Positions 1 through 6,850 of a DNA stretch of 11,681 nt are shown piece after piece (position 1 is the stretch's first letter; every line of letters starts with the position of its first letter). Source of the stretch: CBDULX01 sp965368175 (GTDB lineage: Bacteria; Pseudomonadota; Gammaproteobacteria; SZUA-229); assembly GCA_965368175.1 (NCBI GenBank), contig CBDULX010000092.1:1-11681 (forward strand), in the 5' to 3' direction. Position numbers and translations under genes: made by a program. The notes beneath the pieces are model-generated. The model saw nothing but the letters and a program-made list of their open reading frames with translations. It made no database searches and was not told the origin of the DNA.

Positions 1-204
1 ATCATGCCTGAAATGGATGGCTTTGAACTGGCCAGACAAATACAGGAAAAATTTCCAGTCATTAAAATACAGATGGTCAGTGGATATAATGATGATTATT
101 TTGTCAGAAGCGCCAATAAAGATTTACACAGTAAGCAACTGGATAAACCCTATCGTTCTGACATATTATTGAGTCGCATTAGAGAATTACTCGACCAGCC
201 TTAA
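1..204 (+). CDS. Response regulator receiver domain, C-terminal part (5'-truncated)
   Basis: The reading frame is open from the first base and stops at TAA 202-204, so the gene starts left of the window. The visible 67 residues begin I-M-P-E-M-D-G, the segment that directly follows the phospho-accepting Asp in CheY-like receiver domains; that Asp lies just outside. Further on are the conserved Ser of beta-4 (in MVSGY) and the Lys of beta-5 followed by Pro (LDKPY), both standard phosphorylation-switch residues. The protein ends about 15 residues after the K-P motif, at the expected end of helix 5. The receiver is therefore either a stand-alone CheY-like protein or the C-terminal domain of a longer hybrid kinase or sensor; the sequence cannot decide. 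No DNA-binding output domain follows. It converges on lpd, with a palindromic repeat between them. Confidence 0.85.
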   Translation: MMPEMDGFELARQIQEKFPVIKIQMVSGYNDDYFVRSANKDLHSKQLDKPYRSDILLSRIRELLDQP

Positions 205-290
205 ACAGACTTTAGCCTTATATTTTATATACACAATAAAACATATCGTCGACATCAGTCAGTCGTAAATCATTCACCAGTATTAAATCT

Positions 291-350
291 TAGCCACAGA
301 GATCACAGAGTTTATTTCTCTGTGTACTCCGCGCCTCTGTGACAAAGCTA
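291..350. repeat. CACAGAG palindromic intergenic repeat, copy 1
   Basis: Nested inverted repeat between the convergent receiver gene and lpd. The inner stem is CACAGAG (304-310) with CTCTGTG (318-324) around a 7-base T-rich loop. The outer stem is CACAGAG (295-301) with CTCTGTG (335-341), and TAGC (291-294) can pair with GCTA (347-350) across a small bulge. The right arm carries about 10 extra bases between its two CTCTGTG units, so the arms are unequal. A related element lies at 9814-9887. It may act as a bidirectional transcription end or mRNA 3' stabiliser; no good U-run follows on either strand, so that is inference. Confidence 0.8.
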
Positions 351-358
351 TTGAATGA

Positions 359-2122
359 TTATTTTTTCGGCGCGTAGATATCAGTACAGATACCTTCCAT
401 CACCTCGGTAGCAAAATTCAGGGTTTCCGACAAAGTAGGATGCGGATGTATGGACAAACCTATATCATCCGGCTCAGCGCCCATTTCAATTGCCAGCACC
501 GCTTCGGCAATCAGCTCACCGGCATTCTTACCCAGGATACCGGCACCCAGAATACGATGGGTCTCCTTATCAAACAACACCTTGGTCATACCTGCCTCGG
601 CGCCAACTGATAATGCACGACCACTGGCCGCCCAGGGGAACACACCTTTATCATAAGCCACACCATCGGCCTTGAGCTGATCTTCAGTTGCGCCACACCA
701 GGCCACTTCAGGATCAGTGTAGGCCACCGATGGAATGGTGCGAGCATCGAAATAACTCTTCATACCTGAGATTACTTCTGCTGCCACCTTGGCTTCATGG
801 GTAGCTTTGTGAGCCAGCATCGGTTGGCCCACCACATCGCCAATGGCATATATATGATCGACACTGGTTTTCTGCTGTTTATCGACCGGAATAAAACCAT
901 ACTCATTAACCAGCACACCGGCTTTATCGGCATCGATTAATTTACCGTTGGGTGAACGACCAATGGCCACCAGTACATTATCGAATGTATCCTGTTTCGG
1001 AGCGCCCTTGCCTTCAAACTTACAAACTATGCCTTTTTTATCTGGGGTGATTTCAGTCACTTTGGTGTTTACAAAGACATTTTCATAACGTTTTTTGAGC
1101 ATTTTCTCAAACGGACGAATCAGGTCTCGATCGGCACCGGGAATCAGGCCGGGACTCAACTCAACCACGGTCACCTGTGAACCCAGGGCATGATAAACCG
1201 TGGCCATTTCCAGACCAATAATTCCACCACCCACTACCAGCAGACGCTTAGGAATGTTATGGAGTTCCAGTGCATCGGTGGAATCCCACACGCGTTCATC
1301 ATCCCAGGGTACAAAAGGAAGTTTGGTCACCGATGAACCGGCAGCAATAATACAGTTTTCAAACTGGATGGTTTTTTTGCTACCGTTATCGGCTTCCAGT
1401 TCAATACTATGACTGGAACTGAATCGACCATAACCCTGAACCACTTCAACTTTACGTTGTTTGGCCAGTTGTTTGAGTCCACCAGTCAGTTTACCGACAA
1501 CCTTGTTTTTGTGGGCACGAAGTTTGATATTATCGATTTTCGGTTCCTTGAACTCCACACCCAGCTCGGCAAATTCTCGGGCTTCATTCACCACTTCAGC
1601 CACATGTAACAGAGCCTTGGATGGGATACAGCCCACATTCAAACAAACGCCACCCAGATAGGGATCTTTTTCGATCAGCACCACTTTTTTGCCCAGATCA
1701 GCGGCACGAAAAGCCGCGGTATAACCACCAGGGCCGGAACCCAGTACCACCAGCTCGGCATTGATGTCGGCCTTGCCCTCAAAACTTATCGCCTGGGGAG
1801 CCTCCTGTTTCGCTATTGGCTCGGGTTGTGCTGCTGGTGTTTCTGCAACGGGTGCAGTGTTTTCAACTGCTGCTACCTCCTCCGCAGCCTCCAGAGTGAG
1901 GATCACACTACCTTCGGCCACCTTATCGCCCACGTTTACCTGTACCGATACAACTTTACCGGCCTGGGGCGAAGGTATTTCCATACTGGCCTTGTCGGAC
2001 TCCACCGTAATCAGGGAGTCTTCCACCTCAATCGTATCGCCGGCCGACACCAGTACTTCGATGATTTCGACTTCTGCAAAATCACCGATATCGGGAACCT
2101 TGATTTCAATTGCACTCATCAT
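359..2122 (-). CDS. lpdA: Dihydrolipoamide dehydrogenase (PDH complex E3) with N-terminal lipoyl domain
   Basis: E3 re-oxidises the dihydrolipoyl arms of the pyruvate dehydrogenase complex and reduces NAD+. The 587-residue protein is about 110 longer than a plain E3 because a lipoyl domain occupies residues 4-80, with the lipoylated Lys in ESDKA at K44. An Ala/Pro/Glu-rich linker (81-115) follows. The flavoprotein core then shows the FAD motif GSGPGG (128-133), the redox disulfide CLNVGC (C160, C165), the NAD motif GGGIIG (298-303), the AIGD motif near 426-429, and the HPHPTLSE active-site segment (catalytic His 561, Glu 566). The start is ATGATG, either Met possible; GAGA a few bases upstream is only a weak ribosome site. 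It is the last gene of aceE-aceF-lpd, 82 bases after aceF. Lipoyl-bearing E3s are known in several proteobacteria and in Neisseria. Confidence 0.96.
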   Translation of the reverse strand: MMSAIEIKVPDIGDFAEVEIIEVLVSAGDTIEVEDSLITVESDKASMEIPSPQAGKVVSVQVNVGDKVAEGSVILTLEAAEEVAAVENTAPVAETPAAQPEPIAKQEAPQAISFEGKADINAELVVLGSGPGGYTAAFRAADLGKKVVLIEKDPYLGGVCLNVGCIPSKALLHVAEVVNEAREFAELGVEFKEPKIDNIKLRAHKNKVVGKLTGGLKQLAKQRKVEVVQGYGRFSSSHSIELEADNGSKKTIQFENCIIAAGSSVTKLPFVPWDDERVWDSTDALELHNIPKRLLVVGGGIIGLEMATVYHALGSQVTVVELSPGLIPGADRDLIRPFEKMLKKRYENVFVNTKVTEITPDKKGIVCKFEGKGAPKQDTFDNVLVAIGRSPNGKLIDADKAGVLVNEYGFIPVDKQQKTSVDHIYAIGDVVGQPMLAHKATHEAKVAAEVISGMKSYFDARTIPSVAYTDPEVAWCGATEDQLKADGVAYDKGVFPWAASGRALSVGAEAGMTKVLFDKETHRILGAGILGKNAGELIAEAVLAIEMGAEPDDIGLSIHPHPTLSETLNFATEVMEGICTDIYAPKK

Positions 2123-2145
2123 TGAATCTCATTTGTTAATAACAC

Positions 2146-2173
2146 CCCGCAGCTCACTCAATTCGGCTACGGG
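2146..2173 (-). other. Possible intercistronic hairpin between aceF and lpd
   Basis: In the 82-base aceF-lpd spacer the minus strand reads CCCGTAGC, 12 bases, then GCTGCGGG, giving an 8-bp stem with one G-U pair. No U-run follows on the transcribed strand, so it is not a convincing intrinsic terminator. It could trim or stabilise the polycistronic mRNA, or be chance. Confidence 0.3.
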
Positions 2174-2204
2174 ATATCTGGAACATAATTAGTCTGGACT
2201 GAGC

Positions 2205-3509
2205 CTACAGCAGCAGACGACGTGCATCAGCCAGTAAATGGCTGAGGTAGCTGGTAAACCTTGCTGCGGCGGCACCGTCGATCACTCTGTGGTCATAGGA
2301 CAGAGACAGTGGACACATAAGGCGAGGTTCGAACTCCTTGCCGTTCCACACCGGTTTTATATCAGCCCTGGAAACACCCAGAATGGCCACTTCCGGCGCA
2401 TTCACAATCGGCGTGAACTTGGTACCGCCGATGCCACCCAGACTGGAAATGGAAATACAACCGCCCTGCATATCGGAAGGCTTGAGTTTTTTCCCACGCG
2501 CCTTGATCGAAATTTCTTTCAGTTCCAGGGAAATGTCCACCAGGGTTTTCTGATCGACATTGCGCACTACAGGCACCACCAGACCATCGGGCGTATCTAC
2601 GGCAACACCAATGTGAATGTATTTTTTCATAATCAGATTTTCACCACTGACATCCAGTGAAGAATTGAAACGCGGGTAACGTTTCAATGCCACCGCCATG
2701 GCTTTCATGATGAACGACAGCATGGTGAACTTGACACCCTGTTCGGCATATTCCGTATTCGACTGTTTACGAAAGGCTTCCAGCTCGGTGATATCCGCTT
2801 CTTCAAACTGAGTGACATGGGGTATGCTGACCCAGTTACGATGCAGGAACTTACCGGTGAGTTTGTTGATTTTAGTTAATGGATGACTTTCGATGTCACC
2901 AAACTGGCTGAAATCTATCTCAGGCATGGGCTCGACACCCAGTGCTGCACCACCACCCACAGCTGCGGCTGGCTGACTTAAAGCCTGTTTAACAAATCCC
3001 TGAACATCCTCTTTAAGGATACGACTGCTACGACCTGATCCAGTAATTTTACCCAGATCGACTCCCAGCTCACGGGCAAACTTACGCACGGCCGGAGAGG
3101 CATGGGCTTTACTAAAGGCCACTTCATCAAACTTGGCAGTCGGCGAAGGCTTACTGGCAGCTGGTGCTGGCTCGACTTTAACAGGCTCAGCAGCTTTTAC
3201 CGGCGGCACTGGCTCCGCAGCCGCTGTCTCTGCCGGTTCTTCTGCTACGGCAGGCTCGGCGACAGCTTCACCGGCTTCCATCAGCAGTATGACACTGCCC
3301 TGGGCGATCATTTCGCCGACTTTTACCTTCACTTCTTTAACCACACCCGAATGACTGGATGGGATTTCCATGCTGGCCTTATCAGACTCAAGAGTAATTA
3401 GAGAGTCTTCAGCCTTGACGGTATCTCCTGGCGATACCAGAACTTCTATGATTTCCACTTCATCGAAATCACCGATGTCGGGAACTTTCACTTCAACCAT
3501 TTCACTCAT
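2205..3509 (-). CDS. aceF: Pyruvate dehydrogenase complex E2, dihydrolipoyllysine acetyltransferase
   Basis: E2 accepts the acetyl group from E1 on its lipoyl arm and passes it to CoA, and it forms the structural core of the complex. From the chosen start (434 residues) the order is: one lipoyl domain (about 4-80, lipoyl Lys 44 in ESDKA), an Ala/Pro/Glu-rich flexible linker (about 80-125), the peripheral-subunit-binding domain (about 134-171, around ASPAVRKFARELGVDL), a short linker, and the catalytic acetyltransferase domain (about 200-434) with the signature SYDHRVIDGA (His 407, Asp 411). E. coli AceF has three lipoyl domains; this one has a single domain. The frame extends seven codons further to 3530, but GGAG at 3518-3521 sits 8 bases before the ATG at 3507-3509, so I prefer that start. 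It follows aceE by 38 bases, which indicates one operon. Confidence 0.96.
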   Translation of the reverse strand: MSEMVEVKVPDIGDFDEVEIIEVLVSPGDTVKAEDSLITLESDKASMEIPSSHSGVVKEVKVKVGEMIAQGSVILLMEAGEAVAEPAVAEEPAETAAAEPVPPVKAAEPVKVEPAPAASKPSPTAKFDEVAFSKAHASPAVRKFARELGVDLGKITGSGRSSRILKEDVQGFVKQALSQPAAAVGGGAALGVEPMPEIDFSQFGDIESHPLTKINKLTGKFLHRNWVSIPHVTQFEEADITELEAFRKQSNTEYAEQGVKFTMLSFIMKAMAVALKRYPRFNSSLDVSGENLIMKKYIHIGVAVDTPDGLVVPVVRNVDQKTLVDISLELKEISIKARGKKLKPSDMQGGCISISSLGGIGGTKFTPIVNAPEVAILGVSRADIKPVWNGKEFEPRLMCPLSLSYDHRVIDGAAAARFTSYLSHLLADARRLLL

Positions 3510-3517
3510 GGTTTCAA

Positions 3518-3521
3518 CTCC
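3518..3521 (-). promoter_or_regulatory. aceF ribosome binding site
   Basis: GGAG on the minus strand, 8 bases before the ATG at 3507-3509. The more upstream in-frame ATG (3528-3530) has no comparable purine run, so this site decides the start in favour of 3509. Confidence 0.7.
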
Positions 3522-3547
3522 AATATTCATTCTTGTTATGCCGAAAA

Positions 3548-6211
3548 TCAGGCCTTTACTGGATTGATTTTTTCCGCATCAATGCCGTATTTTTCAATTG
3601 CTTCCTGAACTTTACCCGCCGGGAACTGACCATCATCGGCCAGCGCCTTGAGGGCCGCCACAGTCACATAATAGCGATTTACCTCAAAGTGTCTGCGCAA
3701 TTTCTCGCGGGTGTCAGAACGGCCGAAACCGTCGGTACCCAGGACGTGATAATCCATGGGCAACCATTTACGGATTTGATCGGGATAAGCGCGGTTATAA
3801 TCGGTAGCGGCAATGGCAGGGCCCCGACGATCCTTAAAGCACTTCTCGATATAAGATGCTTTAGCGTCTTCCAGTGGATGCAGCATGTTCCAGCGATCCA
3901 CATCCTGCGCCTCACGAGTCAGTTCATTGAAACTGGTCACGCTCCAGATATCGGCATCGATAGACCAGTCTTTGTCCAGCAGATCGCTGGCTGCAATCAC
4001 TTCCCGCAAGATGGAGCCTGAACCCAGTAACTGTACTTTCTTACGTCGCTTGCCACCGCCTTTAAACTGGTACAAGCCCTTGATGATGCCTTCCTCAGCC
4101 CCTCTGGGCATTTCTGGATGACTGTAGTTTTCATTCATGACGGTAATGTAATAGAACACACTTTCCTGTTCTTTATACATACGACGCATACCATCCTGAA
4201 TAATAACGGCCAGCTCATAAGCAAAGGTTGGATCATAACTGACACAGTTAGGAATGGTGGCCGATACCAGAAGACTGTGGCCGTCCTGATGCTGCAAACC
4301 TTCACCGGCCAGCGTGGTTCGACCGGCGGTGCCACCCATGAGGAATCCACGAGCCTGCAAATCGCCCGCCGCCCAGGCCAGGTCACCAATACGCTGGAAA
4401 CCAAACATGGAATAATAGATATAAAACGGCACCATGTTCACCGCATGGTTGCTGTAAGCAGTGGCCGCCGCCAGCCAGGAACACATGGCGCCGGCTTCGT
4501 TAATGCCTTCTTCCAGAATCTGACCGGTTTTGTCTTCCTTGTAGAACATCACCTGGTCTTTATCCTGAGGCGTGTATAGCTGACCCACCGATGAGTAAAT
4601 ACCCAGCTGGCGGAACATACCTTCCATACCGAAAGTACGTGCCTCATCCGGGACAATGGGCACCACGTATTTACCCATTTTCTTATCACGGGTCAGCAGG
4701 GTCAGCAAGCGGACAAACGCCATAGTGGTGGACATTTCACGGTCACCACTGCTCTTGAGCAGACTATCAAAGGCAGACAGCTCTGGAATTTCCAGAGGCG
4801 CCGCCAGATGTTTACGCGCCGGCATGGGGCCACCCAGAGCTTCACGACGCTGCTTCATATATTTAACTTCTTCGCTGTCCTCGCCCGGATGATAATACTT
4901 TGCCTGGGCGGCATCTTCATCGGACAGAGGAATATTGAAACGGTCTTTATAAGCCACCATTTCATCTTCAGCCAGTTTCTTCTGTGAATGGGTACGCATC
5001 TGACCTTCACCAGCAGACCCCATGCCATAACCTTTAACGGTATGGGCCAGGATAACCGTCGGCTGGTCTACCGTATTCACCGCTTCATTGTAAGCCGCAT
5101 AAACTTTATGTGGATCATGACCACCCCGGTTCAATCGCCAGACGTCTTCATCAGACATAGTCGCGACCATGGCTTTCAGTTCAGGGTATTTTCCAAAGAA
5201 ATGCTCACGCACGAATGCCCCGTCTTTGGATTTGTAGTTCTGGTATTCTCCATCCACTGCTTCCATCATGCGTCGTTTCAGCAGGCCGTCATTATCTCGA
5301 GCCAGCAATGGATCCCAGTAACTGCCCCAGATCACTTTCAGTACATTCCAGCCCACACCGCGAAACACGGCTTCCAGTTCCTGAATGATCTTGCCATTAC
5401 CCCGAACCGGACCATCCAGGCGTTGCAGATTACAGTTCACTACCCAGATCAGGTTATCCAGCTTCTCACGGGCCGCCAGTGAAATAGCGCCCAGGGTTTC
5501 CGGCTCATCCACTTCACCGTCACCGATGAAACACCAGACCTTACGGTCACGGGTATCGGCCAGTCCGCGGTCCTGCATGTATTTCAGAAAACGAGCCTGA
5601 TAAATCGACTGGATTGGGCCCAGACCCATGGATACGGTAGGAAACTGCCAGAAATCAGGCATCAACCAGGGATGAGGATAAGAAGACAGTCCACCCCCAT
5701 CAACTTCCTGACGGAAATTTTCCAGCTGCTCCTCTTTCAGGCGACCTTCCATGAAAGCGCGGGCATACATGCCCGGTGCTGAATGACCCTGGAAAAATAT
5801 CAGGTCACCGCCGTGTTCATGGCTGGGTGCACGCCAGAAATGATTGAATCCAATATCATACAGTGTCGCCGATGAGGCAAAACTGGCGATATGCCCCCCC
5901 AGTTCGGCGCTCTTACGGTTGGCACGTACCACCATAGCTGCCGCATTCCAGCGAATCAGGGAACGGATACGGTGCTCCATATTGTTGTCGCCGGGAATAG
6001 CCTTCTGTAGATGCGTGGGAATAGTATTTACATAGGCGGTATTGGATGAATGTGGCAGATTGGCGCCGGAACGGCGAACCTTATCGATCAGCTGTTCGAG
6101 AATATAATGGGCACGCTCGACGCCTTCGGACTCAAGTATCGCGTCCAGCGCCTCCAGCCATTCCTGGGTTTCACTCTGATCGATATCTTGTTGCGGAATC
6201 TGGGATGTCAT
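3548..6211 (-). CDS. aceE: Pyruvate dehydrogenase E1 component, homodimeric type
   Basis: ThDP-dependent E1 decarboxylates pyruvate and transfers the acetyl group to the lipoyl arm of E2. From the chosen start the protein has 887 residues, the same length as E. coli AceE. Visible family features are the GHSAPG segment (His 143), the ThDP/Mg motif GDGEVDEPE starting at 230 with NCNLQRLDG (from Asn 259) closing it, the mobile-loop region with MRTHSQKK (His 408), and EEGINEAGA with the ThDP-activating Glu (572). These lie within one or two positions of the E. coli equivalents. The frame is open 12 codons further to 6247, but AGGAG at 6219-6223 is placed 7 bases before the ATG at 6209-6211. It is the first gene of the operon. 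No pdhR-like repressor gene lies next to it, and I see no E. coli-type PdhR site upstream. Confidence 0.97.
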   Translation of the reverse strand: MTSQIPQQDIDQSETQEWLEALDAILESEGVERAHYILEQLIDKVRRSGANLPHSSNTAYVNTIPTHLQKAIPGDNNMEHRIRSLIRWNAAAMVVRANRKSAELGGHIASFASSATLYDIGFNHFWRAPSHEHGGDLIFFQGHSAPGMYARAFMEGRLKEEQLENFRQEVDGGGLSSYPHPWLMPDFWQFPTVSMGLGPIQSIYQARFLKYMQDRGLADTRDRKVWCFIGDGEVDEPETLGAISLAAREKLDNLIWVVNCNLQRLDGPVRGNGKIIQELEAVFRGVGWNVLKVIWGSYWDPLLARDNDGLLKRRMMEAVDGEYQNYKSKDGAFVREHFFGKYPELKAMVATMSDEDVWRLNRGGHDPHKVYAAYNEAVNTVDQPTVILAHTVKGYGMGSAGEGQMRTHSQKKLAEDEMVAYKDRFNIPLSDEDAAQAKYYHPGEDSEEVKYMKQRREALGGPMPARKHLAAPLEIPELSAFDSLLKSSGDREMSTTMAFVRLLTLLTRDKKMGKYVVPIVPDEARTFGMEGMFRQLGIYSSVGQLYTPQDKDQVMFYKEDKTGQILEEGINEAGAMCSWLAAATAYSNHAVNMVPFYIYYSMFGFQRIGDLAWAAGDLQARGFLMGGTAGRTTLAGEGLQHQDGHSLLVSATIPNCVSYDPTFAYELAVIIQDGMRRMYKEQESVFYYITVMNENYSHPEMPRGAEEGIIKGLYQFKGGGKRRKKVQLLGSGSILREVIAASDLLDKDWSIDADIWSVTSFNELTREAQDVDRWNMLHPLEDAKASYIEKCFKDRRGPAIAATDYNRAYPDQIRKWLPMDYHVLGTDGFGRSDTREKLRRHFEVNRYYVTVAALKALADDGQFPAGKVQEAIEKYGIDAEKINPVKA

Positions 6212-6218
6212 AGATTTA

Positions 6219-6223
6219 CTCCT
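6219..6223 (-). promoter_or_regulatory. aceE ribosome binding site
   Basis: AGGAG on the minus strand, 7 bases before the ATG at 6209-6211. It gives an 887-residue product instead of the 899-residue open frame. Confidence 0.8.
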
Positions 6224-6252
6224 GGGTTTTAACCAGTGCTGACTCAAAGTAG

Positions 6253-6277
6253 GGGCAAATACTCGGTGTAATTGCCC
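6253..6277 (-). promoter_or_regulatory. Dyad / leader hairpin upstream of aceE, candidate operator
   Basis: A 25-base imperfect palindrome with 10 of 12 arm positions matching. On the minus strand it reads GGGCAA, T, TAC, a 5-base centre, GTA, T, TTGCCC. It ends about 42 bases before the aceE ATG. As DNA it could bind a dimeric regulator; as RNA it would form a 9-bp stem with one U-U mismatch in the leader. It does not match the E. coli PdhR consensus (AATTGGT-N3-ACCAATT). The perfect short dyad CCCTGT-TTT-ACAGGG lies beside it at 6289-6303. Confidence 0.5.
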
Positions 6278-6534
6278 TAAAAAGCAAGCCCTGTTTTACA
6301 GGGTAGAATTTATTTGCTTATTTTTCAATGATTTATAAAGTACAAATAAACCAGGGGACTATAATATTACATTTCAGTCTATTTTTTTAGTTATTTTTCT
6401 GAAATTTGCCCTGTATATCATTGCGCGAACCATCCTGAATCTACTCAATATACAGCTATAGATTTATTCCGAGAGCTCTGATCCTGCGCTGTCCCCATAT
6501 TTATAAATGAAAGTAAATAACGTCTGAAGCAAAA

Positions 6535-6570
6535 GAAAACGCAAATGCACGCGAGTGAACGCCAATAAAA
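6535..6570. repeat. Decamer repeat array, left arm (unit ACGCGAATGA)
   Basis: About three imperfect 10-base units of the form ACGCGAATGA run head to tail (6539-6568), giving one unit per DNA helical turn. The same array occurs in reverse orientation at 6683-6716. When aligned, the arms agree at 25 of 32 positions, which makes a large inverted repeat enclosing about 110 bases. I recall similar GCGAATGAAC-type repeats in intergenic DNA of other gammaproteobacteria; that is memory, not a search. Confidence 0.7.
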
Positions 6571-6682
6571 GCTTAAAAATGACAGATTAAACGACATATC
6601 AAGCTAATTAGGACTTCTAGAAAATCTGATTTACAGCACTGTGATACAGATATTGCCGAATTTGACCTTACAAAGTCGTTTC

Positions 6683-6716
6683 TTTATTTACGAACATTCG
6701 CGTTCATTCGCGTTGA
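6683..6716. repeat. Decamer repeat array, right arm (unit TCATTCGCGT)
   Basis: Reverse-complement partner of the array at 6535-6570, with units ACATTCGCGT and TCATTCGCGT flanked by diverged units. Immediately to its right is a perfect dyad GTGCAT-GG-ATGCAC (6718-6731), then a CG-alternating stretch at 6738-6745. Confidence 0.7.
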
Positions 6717-6750
6717 CGTGCATGGATGCACTAATGTCGCGCGCGGATGG

Positions 6751-6813
6751 GCAGATAATTGCTCCTGCATAATCTGCATTTCCCACTTCCATGTGGGTCA
6801 TGCGCAGGAGCAA
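6751..6813. other. Nested hairpin with two mutually exclusive folds
   Basis: The outer stem TTGCTCCTGC (6759-6768) pairs perfectly with GCAGGAGCAA (6804-6813). Inside it are GCAT/ATGC and CCCAC/GTGGG around a TTCCAT loop. An alternative stem pairs GCAGATAAT (6751-6759) with ATAATCTGC (6769-6777), 8 of 9 positions, and would use up the left arm of the first fold. The element lies about 40 bases downstream of the alcohol dehydrogenase stop and could be its transcript end, but no U-run follows on the minus strand. On the plus strand a T-rich stretch (6827-6840) follows, with no gene upstream to terminate. Confidence 0.55.
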
Positions 6814-6850
6814 CCATTTGGGTTTTCTTTACCTTTATGATTTTAATATA

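Larger units (their letters stand above)
6212..6850. other. Gene-free region between aceE and the alcohol dehydrogenase
   Basis: These 639 bases hold no convincing gene on either strand. The aceE-proximal third (about 6240-6420) is AT-rich and should contain the aceE promoter. A TATAGT hexamer on the minus strand near 6350-6355 is a possible -10, but its -35 is poor, so no promoter is called. From 6535 to 6813 the region is a set of inverted repeats listed separately. The segment 6421-6534 shows nothing I can name. Confidence 0.6.

Noticed and set aside
2146..2173. Intrinsic terminator between aceF and lpd
   Set aside because: The stem has a wobble pair and a 12-base loop and is not followed by a U-run. 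Terminating here would cut E3 off from its operon.
1761..2192. Plus-strand open frame of 143 codons opposite lpd
   Set aside because: It is antisense to the lipoyl domain and linker of lpd, has low-complexity Ser/Ala/Thr composition and matches no family. Long antisense frames are common opposite such coding sequence. The similar plus-strand frames over aceF and aceE fail for the same reason.
3510..3530. Longer aceF start giving 441 residues
   Set aside because: GGAG is correctly spaced for the ATG at 3507-3509, and the extra seven residues precede the conserved lipoyl-domain start.
6212..6247. Longer aceE start giving 899 residues
   Set aside because: A well-placed AGGAG and the exact 887-residue family length support the ATG at 6209-6211.
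6253..6277. E. coli-type PdhR operator
   Set aside because: The palindrome lacks the AATTGGT/ACCAATT half-sites, so it is reported only as an unassigned dyad.
6535..6716. CRISPR array
   Set aside because: The repeated unit is only 10 bases, runs without unique spacers, and the two groups are in opposite orientation. No cas genes are present.
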